In this document: in pieces, positions 6,066 through 6,069 of the stretch
Layout of the letters: every line of letters begins with the position of its first letter
Position numbering within the stretch: position 1 is the first letter of the stretch
NCBI GenBank assembly: GCA_003170325.1
Contig: PMZP01000064.1
Coordinates: 10,275 to 16,343 of the forward strand
Source of the DNA: Candidatus Tayloriibacteriota bacterium
GTDB taxonomy: Bacteria > Patescibacteriota > Minisyncoccia > Phycocordibacterales > PALSA-1337
Reading direction: 5' to 3'
Length of the DNA: 6,069 nt
Notes under the pieces: generated by a model
What the model saw: the letters and a program-made list of their open reading frames with translations, nothing else
Databases searched by the model: none
Told to the model about the DNA's origin: nothing
Made by a program: the position numbers and the translations under genes

Positions 6066-6069
6066 GCTC

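Noticed and set aside
1..6069. Alternative genetic code with TGA read as Gly or Trp, as in some Patescibacteria lineages.
   Set aside because: All genes are complete with the standard code and contain no in-frame TGA. The lack of TGA among six stops is too small a sample to mean more than stop-codon preference.
1..6069. Conjugative plasmid or integrative element.
   Set aside because: No relaxase, coupling protein, oriT-like inverted repeat, integrase or attachment-site repeat is visible; VirB4 and a VirB2-like protein alone do not show mobility.

Overview
The window reads as a piece of a Patescibacteria (Candidate Phyla Radiation, Parcubacteria-like) chromosome or of a close relative. This rests on family recognition without a database search: a VirB4-type ATPase directly after a TraC-like gene end, followed by a small orphan membrane protein, a secreted Ig-like protein, a VirB2/TrbC-like two-helix protein and a membrane-anchored beta-propeller. 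That gene order and the sequence style are typical of that group. The standard code fits: all six visible stop codons are TAA or TAG, and no reading frame needs a recoded TGA. Base composition looks close to 50% GC, with AT-richer patches.

Layout, all on the + strand. Bases 1-99 are the 3' end of a TraC-like gene. It is followed after 4 nt by a complete 604-aa VirB4-family ATPase (104-1918). A small hairpin sits on the VirB4 stop codon, and an extended -10 promoter (TGN-TATAAT) ends 6 nt before a 154-aa membrane protein of unknown function (1959-2423). A second extended -10 element ends 7 nt before a tight three-gene unit (gaps of 4 and 1 nt): a signal-peptide protein with about three Ig-like domains (2480-3517), a VirB2/TrbC-like pilin-type protein with an unusually long helical tail (3522-4742), and a membrane-anchored beta-propeller (4744-6033). 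A third extended -10 lies at the very end of the window and predicts another gene starting just beyond it.

The set resembles a stripped-down type IV secretion-like or pilus machine: a cytosolic ATPase motor, a small integral-membrane subunit in the pilin family, and three membrane or envelope partners. No relaxase, VirD4 coupling protein, rRNA, tRNA, CRISPR array, transposase or integrase is visible. Conjugation therefore cannot be inferred from this window; a cell-surface, secretion, DNA-uptake or host-attachment role is an inference.

The most interesting points are (i) the pilin-like protein, whose six mature-region cysteines all fall in predicted extracytoplasmic parts and whose tail looks like a disulfide-tipped helical hairpin; (ii) promoter boxes placed so close to start codons that leaderless transcripts are expected; and (iii) a marked drop in GC inside the tail of the pilin-like gene. 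No stretch over 300 bases lacks a gene.
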